Origin: Thiomicrospira sp. UBA5634
Lineage (GTDB): Bacteria > Pseudomonadota > Gammaproteobacteria > Thiomicrospirales > Thiomicrospiraceae
NCBI GenBank assembly: GCA_002421475.1
Contig: DIJW01000098.1
Span: forward strand, 1 to 8,048
Direction: 5' to 3'
DNA: 8,048 nucleotides
Every line of letters begins with the position of its first letter. The stretch's first letter is position 1. Of the stretch, positions 4,934 to 8,048 are shown in pieces. The notes under the pieces are model-generated. The model was not told where the DNA came from. It searched no databases and was given only the letters and a program-made list of their open reading frames with translations. Made by a program: the position numbers and the translations under genes.

Positions 4934-7438
4934 TTATTCAGCGCTAGGTTTTTTTGCGGTTGTTTTTTTGGTTGCCGGTTTTTTAGCCGTCGATTTTTTA
5001 GCTGTCGGCTTTTTGGTTTCAGGGCCGGCAGTCGTTTTAGCGGCGGCTTTTTTCGCCGGTGCTTTTTTCACCGCGCCGGCGCGACCACGTTTTTTCGGCG
5101 GCGGCGCGTCGGCCAACCGAGCTAAACATTCTTCTAAGGTCAAAGCCATCGGGTCTTCAGTTTTGGCAATTTTGGCATTCACCTTAGTGGTGACATCCGT
5201 AATATACGGCCCCCAACGACCATTTAGAATTTTGACATCCGTACTGGAAAAACTGCGCACAATTTTATCGGCATCCGCCTGAATTTTAGCTTCAATTAAT
5301 AGCACCGCCTCGTCCAGCGAAATACTCAACGGGTCGTAACCTTTGATCGGTGCAAACTGTTTATCGCCATATTCCAAATAAGGCCCAAATGGCCCTTGTT
5401 TGGCAATGATGAGTTGTCCGGCTTCGACACCAAATTCTGTACCGTCTGCGGCCTTGGCATAATAAGACTCCGGCATTACACCAAGTTCACGCGGTAACTT
5501 AAACAACTCTAACGCTTCGTCTAATTTAAGCGTATCCATTTTTTGCCCCGGGCGTAGGCTGGCAAAAGTCGGTTTTTCATCATCTTCGACTTCACCGAGC
5601 TGCACATATGGTCCAAATCGACCAATCTTGACCAATACCGGTTTGCCGGTTTTAGGATCAAGACCTAACTGGCGCGCTTGCCCGGCTTCTTCACGTGATA
5701 AACCTTCGGCACCCTCAACTTTAGGGTGAAACTTAACATAAAACTCTTCCAGCATCGCTTGCCAGGCCTGGTGGCCTTCGGCGATTTGGTCAAACTGCTG
5801 CTCCACTTTGGCAGTAAATTGGAAATCCAACACTTCACCAAAATTTTTCACCAAAAAGTCATTCACAATACCGGCAATGTCGGTTGGGAACAGTTTGTTT
5901 TTTTCCGCCCCCGCCATTTCTGACAGGTCTTCAATTTGAATCTCAGTTTTACGCAAGGTTAATTGACGCACCGGACGCGGCGTGCCCTCGCGATCTTCTT
6001 TGACCACATAACCGCGCTGTTGAATGGTATCAATCGTCGGTGCGTAGGTTGATGGCCGCCCGATGCCCATTTCTTCCAAGGTGCGTACCAAACTGGCTTC
6101 GTTGTAACGCGCCGGCGGGCGACTGTAACTTTGACGTGCGCTTAACTCATCCAGCGCCAACTTTTGACCGACTTGCATTGCGGGTAACAACACGTCGTCA
6201 TCTTTTTCGCCATCGAGGTTATAAACTTTTAAAAAGCCGTCAAAGGTAACAACCTCGCCTTTGGCTTGCAGTTTTTCGTTGTTTAATTCACTGATCGCAA
6301 TATCAACCGTGGTGCGCAGCAATTGCGCTTCAGCCATTTGCGATGCCATGGTGCGACGCCAAATAAGTTGATATAAACGTTGTTCATTGCGTTCACCGCT
6401 CACTTCATACACTGAAAAGTCGGTCGGACGAATCGCTTCGTGCGCCTCTTGTGCATCTGCTTGTTTAGTTTTGTAACGACGAGGTTCGCTGTATTTGACG
6501 CCAAAATCGTTGCTGATGACTTGCTTGGCTTGTTCAATCGCGGTTTCCGACAAATTAACCGAGTCGGTACGCATATAGGTTATTTTGCCTGACTCGTATA
6601 ACCGCTGCGCCAGCACCATGGTTTGCTTCACCGAAAAACCAAGTTTTTGTGCCGCTTCTTGCTGCAAGGTTGAGGTGGTAAACGGTGCTTTTGGCGCACG
6701 TTTTGCCGGTTTTTGCTCCAGCTCTGCAACGGTTAAAGTGGACTTGGCAACCTGCTGCAAATAGGCCAGCGCTTCGGCTTCACTATCAAACGCTTGGGCA
6801 CGTTTTACGTTAAATAATTCGCCCAATTTACCTTGCGCATCAACCGGCTGTAATTGACCTTGTACTTTATAACTGGCGGTTGCATTAAACGCATCAATTT
6901 CACGCTCGCGCTCAACAATTAAACGCACCGCAACCGATTGCACACGCCCGGCAGACAAGCCGGTGCGAATTTTTTTCCACAATATCGGTGATAACTCAAA
7001 CCCTACAATACGGTCTAAAATACGCCGAGCTTGTTGCGCTTCGACCAAATTCATATCTACCGTGCGCGGTTGTGCAACCGCCGCAGTGATCGCGGCTTTG
7101 GTAATTTCGTGAAAGACGATACGTTTGGTATTTTTTACATCCAGATTCAACGCTTCCGCCAGATGCCAAGCAATGGCCTCTCCTTCGCGGTCCTCGTCCG
7201 TTGCCAACCAAACCGCATCGGCCTCCTTGGCGAGTTTACGTAACTCGGTGACGGTTTTCTTTTTATCTAACGACACTTCATAACTGGGTTCGAAGCGGTT
7301 GGTTAAATCAATGCCCATGCCTTTTTTCGGCAGGTCGCGAATATGTCCGTAACTCGAGCGCACGGTAAAATCCTTGCCTAAATATTGCTCGATGGTCTTG
7401 GCTTTGGCCGGCGACTCTACTATTACCAAATTCTTCAT
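4934..7438 (-). CDS. topA: DNA topoisomerase I, type IA, with Lys/Ala-rich tail
   Basis: TopA relaxes negative supercoils by cutting one DNA strand through a 5'-phosphotyrosine link. The 834-aa protein shows: a TOPRIM domain (about 1-115) with E8 in VIVESPAKAKT and the metal-binding DEDREGEA at 81-88; LSAGRVQSVAVRLI (161-174); the active-site tyrosine Y288 in ITYMRTDSVNLS; EAHEAIRPT (331-339); and MGIGRPSTY (457-465). After about residue 590 come C-terminal repeats, each with a G-x-FGPYv or G-xWGPYi core (IGRFGPYV 605-612, QGPFGPYL 681-688, NGRWGPYI 739-746). The E. coli-type Cys4 zinc ribbons are absent: the whole protein has one cysteine (771). Residues about 781-834 are a low-complexity Lys/Ala/Thr tail that should bind DNA electrostatically. 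The start is ATG at 7438 with AAGG 7 bases upstream, and a good sigma70 promoter precedes it. Confidence 0.97.
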   Translation of the reverse strand: MKNLVIVESPAKAKTIEQYLGKDFTVRSSYGHIRDLPKKGMGIDLTNRFEPSYEVSLDKKKTVTELRKLAKEADAVWLATDEDREGEAIAWHLAEALNLDVKNTKRIVFHEITKAAITAAVAQPRTVDMNLVEAQQARRILDRIVGFELSPILWKKIRTGLSAGRVQSVAVRLIVEREREIDAFNATASYKVQGQLQPVDAQGKLGELFNVKRAQAFDSEAEALAYLQQVAKSTLTVAELEQKPAKRAPKAPFTTSTLQQEAAQKLGFSVKQTMVLAQRLYESGKITYMRTDSVNLSETAIEQAKQVISNDFGVKYSEPRRYKTKQADAQEAHEAIRPTDFSVYEVSGERNEQRLYQLIWRRTMASQMAEAQLLRTTVDIAISELNNEKLQAKGEVVTFDGFLKVYNLDGEKDDDVLLPAMQVGQKLALDELSARQSYSRPPARYNEASLVRTLEEMGIGRPSTYAPTIDTIQQRGYVVKEDREGTPRPVRQLTLRKTEIQIEDLSEMAGAEKNKLFPTDIAGIVNDFLVKNFGEVLDFQFTAKVEQQFDQIAEGHQAWQAMLEEFYVKFHPKVEGAEGLSREEAGQARQLGLDPKTGKPVLVKIGRFGPYVQLGEVEDDEKPTFASLRPGQKMDTLKLDEALELFKLPRELGVMPESYYAKAADGTEFGVEAGQLIIAKQGPFGPYLEYGDKQFAPIKGYDPLSISLDEAVLLIEAKIQADADKIVRSFSSTDVKILNGRWGPYITDVTTKVNAKIAKTEDPMALTLEECLARLADAPPPKKRGRAGAVKKAPAKKAAAKTTAGPETKKPTAKKSTAKKPATKKTTAKKPSAE
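5762..5773. repeat. CCAGGCCTGGTG palindrome copy in topA
   Basis: The 12-bp core CCAGGCCTGGTG is repeated here, with a 10-bp perfect palindrome CCAGGCCTGG (5762-5771). On the minus strand it encodes HQAW of TopA (residues 556-559). In that frame the palindrome is split as CAC-CAG-GCC-TGG, whereas in the SPOR gene it reads CCA-GGC-CTG, so protein sequence does not explain the sharing. Confidence 0.6.
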
Positions 7439-7445
7439 TGATTAA

Positions 7446-7449
7446 CCTT
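7446..7449 (-). promoter_or_regulatory. topA ribosome-binding site
   Basis: AAGG on the minus strand lies 7 bases before the ATG at 7438. This fits that methionine as the start and agrees with the VIVESPAKAKT block beginning at residue 5, the normal position for TopA. Confidence 0.65.
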
Positions 7450-7503
7450 AAAAGTGTTGTTTGCTTGTTTTGCTCTTATTTAAAGAGTGCAAAATTTTTA
7501 CAC

Positions 7504-7532
7504 ATAATGCAAATTTATGCGAAATTTGTCAA
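7504..7532 (-). promoter_or_regulatory. topA: topA sigma70 promoter
   Basis: On the minus strand a consensus -35 TTGACA (7527-7532) is followed after exactly 17 bp by CATTAT (7504-7509), which matches TATAAT at four of six positions. Transcription should start near 7497, giving a leader of about 60 bases. An inverted repeat, CAAATTT (7510-7516) and AAATTTG (7522-7528), fills the spacer and touches the -35; it could be an operator but is AT-rich. The leader can also form a weak CTCTT/AAGAG hairpin (7473-7487). Confidence 0.75.
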
Positions 7533-7606
7533 AAACTTAGCGAGTAAAGGGCACCTCGAATAACCCCTGATAATTTTTGGCAACGCCAAGTTTGTCAGAT
7601 CAAGGC

Positions 7607-7645
7607 GTGAACGTGAAGGAATGTCCAGACCTTGCAAACGTTCAC
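7607..7645. repeat. Inverted repeat inside the MITE, left half
   Basis: GTGAACGT (7607-7614) pairs with ACGTTCAC (7638-7645). Between and beside them CAAGG (7601-7605) and CCTTG (7630-7634) can form an alternative pairing. The second arm overlaps another near-palindrome, GTTCACAAC (7640-7648) with GTTGGCGAAC (7654-7663), so the region can fold in competing ways. Confidence 0.55.
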
Positions 7646-7687
7646 AACGCAGAGTTGGCGAACTTAGCTAAGCCCCTTCGGACGGAG

Positions 7688-7774
7688 CTTAAAGGCCACT
7701 TCTTCGTTGTTGCGACTCTTGGCCATAGAATAACTAAGACCGGCGAGCCGCGCCTAGAATAAGTGGCCTTTAAG
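7688..7774. repeat. 14-bp perfect inverted repeat inside the MITE, right half
   Basis: CTTAAAGGCCACTT (7688-7701) is matched in inverse by AAGTGGCCTTTAAG (7761-7774), with 59 bp between. Further pairs extend the stem on both sides (GGC/GCC-type outside, TTC/GAA inside). The direct repeat TAGAATAA occurs at 7726-7733 and 7755-7762. The pattern suggests a foldback structure within the element. Confidence 0.65.
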
Positions 7775-7821
7775 TCCCGCAAAAATTTATCGAGGGTTAT
7801 TCGAGGTGCCCAGATAATAAA

Positions 7822-7854
7822 AAACCCCGTTAGTGAGTATCACTAACGGGGTTT
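7822..7854 (-). terminator. Intrinsic terminator of the tRNA-Arg transcript
   Basis: AAACCCCGTTAGTG (7822-7835) and CACTAACGGGGTTT (7841-7854) form a perfect 14-bp stem with the 5-base loop AGTAT (plus strand). Read on the minus strand the stem is followed by a T-rich tail (GGGGTTTTTTATTAT). It begins 6 bases after the tRNA-Arg CCA end, so it ends that transcript and shields topA from read-through. The A/T ends could allow weak two-way action, but no gene reads toward it on the plus strand. Confidence 0.93.
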
Positions 7855-7860
7855 AACATA

Positions 7861-7937
7861 TGGTGCGCCTGAAGAGATTCGAACTCCTGACCGCTCGGTT
7901 CGTAGCCGAGTACTCTATCCAGCTGAGCTACAGGCGC
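7861..7937 (-). tRNA. tRNA-Arg, anticodon ACG
   Basis: The minus strand gives a complete 77-nt cloverleaf. The acceptor stem is GCGCCTG paired with CAGGCGC, followed by discriminator A and an encoded CCA (7861-7863). The D arm contains AGCTCAGCTGGATAGAG. The anticodon stem CTCGG/CCGAG carries the loop CTACGAA, so the anticodon is ACG, and the T arm contains GTTCGAATC. In bacteria A34 of tRNA-Arg(ACG) is deaminated to inosine by TadA, so it reads CGU, CGC and CGA. It has its own promoter and terminator. Confidence 0.97.
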
Positions 7938-7951
7938 TTAACTTGGTGCGT

Positions 7952-7979
7952 ATTATAGATTAACAATGCTTACTGTCAA
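7952..7979 (-). promoter_or_regulatory. Consensus sigma70 promoter of tRNA-Arg
   Basis: On the minus strand a perfect -35 TTGACA (7974-7979) and a perfect -10 TATAAT (7952-7957) are separated by 16 bp. Transcription should start near 7945, about 8 bases before the tRNA. The segment after the -10 reads ACGCACC, a GC-rich discriminator typical of stringently controlled stable-RNA promoters. This makes tRNA-Arg independent of the upstream tRNA-Ser. Confidence 0.88.
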
Positions 7980-8012
7980 CCTCTAATTTTCGCTTTTTAA
8001 CACTTAATTGAA

Positions 8013-8048
8013 TGGCGGTGAAGGAGGGATTCGAACCCTCGATAGAGC
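8013..8048 (-). tRNA. tRNA-Ser, 3' part (cut by window)
   Basis: The minus strand shows the last 36 nt of a tRNA: the end of a variable arm (GCTCTATC), a T arm GAGGG-TTCGAAT-CCCTC, the acceptor 3' strand CTTCACC, discriminator G and encoded CCA (8013-8015). The CTTCACC-G-CCA end, G73 and apparent long variable arm are those of tRNA-Ser. The anticodon lies outside the window. GCU is a reasonable guess because serV(GCU)-argV(ACG) are adjacent in enterics, but this is inference. Confidence 0.8.

Larger units (their letters stand above)
7549..7811. mobile_element. 263-bp MITE-like element with terminal inverted repeats
   Basis: GGGCACCTCGAATAACCC (7549-7566) is matched perfectly in inverse by GGGTTATTCGAGGTGCCC (7794-7811). 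Allowing two mismatches and one gap the match extends to about 31 bp, through GATAA and TTTTTG. The 227 bp between have no credible gene and are rich in nested inverted repeats. Small size, long terminal repeats and no transposase define a miniature inverted-repeat transposable element, presumably moved by a DDE transposase encoded elsewhere. The ends start with GGG and somewhat resemble IS5-family ends, but I cannot assign a family. No clear target-site duplication is seen (left flank GTAAA, right flank AGATA). It sits 16 bp upstream of the topA -35 and just beyond the tRNA-Arg terminator. Confidence 0.75.

Noticed and set aside
4938..5090. Repeated A/T-rich codons at the 3' end of topA as a CRISPR or tandem-repeat locus
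   Set aside because: The repetition follows Lys-Lys-Pro/Ala-Thr coding units of irregular spacing and lies wholly in frame in TopA.
4968..5282. A 104-codon plus-strand open frame with a hydrophobic-looking product
   Set aside because: It is antisense to the Lys/Ala-rich tail and last repeat of TopA; the low-complexity codons produce it by chance.
7577..7762. A 61-codon plus-strand open frame starting with TTG inside the MITE
   Set aside because: It has no ribosome site, no recognisable motif, and runs through inverted repeats that explain the sequence better as DNA structure.
7536..7824. Target-site duplication flanking the MITE
   Set aside because: Lengths of 2 to 9 bp were compared next to both ends (left ...GCGAGTAAA, right AGATAATAA...) and none match.
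7861..7937. tRNA-Arg 3' end as an attachment site for an integrase-type island
   Set aside because: No integrase, no duplicated tRNA 3' end and no island-like gene content; the neighbouring element has transposon-type inverted ends instead.

Overview
The window looks like a stretch of core chromosome from a gammaproteobacterium of moderate G+C (roughly mid-40s percent by eye). Support comes from the argS to SPOR/FtsN-like gene order, a tRNA-Ser/tRNA-Arg(ACG) pair as in enteric serV-argV, CCA-encoding tRNA genes, and consensus sigma70 promoters. The species cannot be named from the sequence alone.

Left part (1-2386, + strand): the 3' portion of a phospholipase D-superfamily gene of the ClsC/YmdC cardiolipin-synthase type runs in from the left edge. 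A 122-bp spacer with a hairpin and paired short repeats follows, then a soluble GGDEF diguanylate cyclase. Middle (2402-7438, - strand): transcription runs right to left through topA (DNA topoisomerase I), argS (arginyl-tRNA synthetase) and a one-pass membrane protein with a SPOR domain. The last two are two bases apart and very likely co-transcribed. The SPOR gene converges on the cyclase gene with only 15 bp between their stops.

Right part (7439-8048): the topA promoter, a 263-bp element bounded by 18-bp perfect (about 31-bp imperfect) terminal inverted repeats, an intrinsic terminator, tRNA-Arg(ACG) with its own consensus promoter, and the 3' end of a tRNA-Ser. The element has no transposase and looks like a MITE. 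It lies exactly between the tRNA terminator and the topA promoter.

No new multi-gene system (defence, CRISPR, phage, biosynthetic) is visible; the protein genes are ordinary housekeeping or signalling genes. The two most interesting signals are at DNA level: (1) the MITE-like element with a nested foldback interior, and (2) a palindrome, core CCAGGCCTGGTG, present three times in 3 kb (plus a partial fourth copy), in different reading frames and once between genes. The second pattern suggests a genome-wide iterated palindrome or a protein-binding site.
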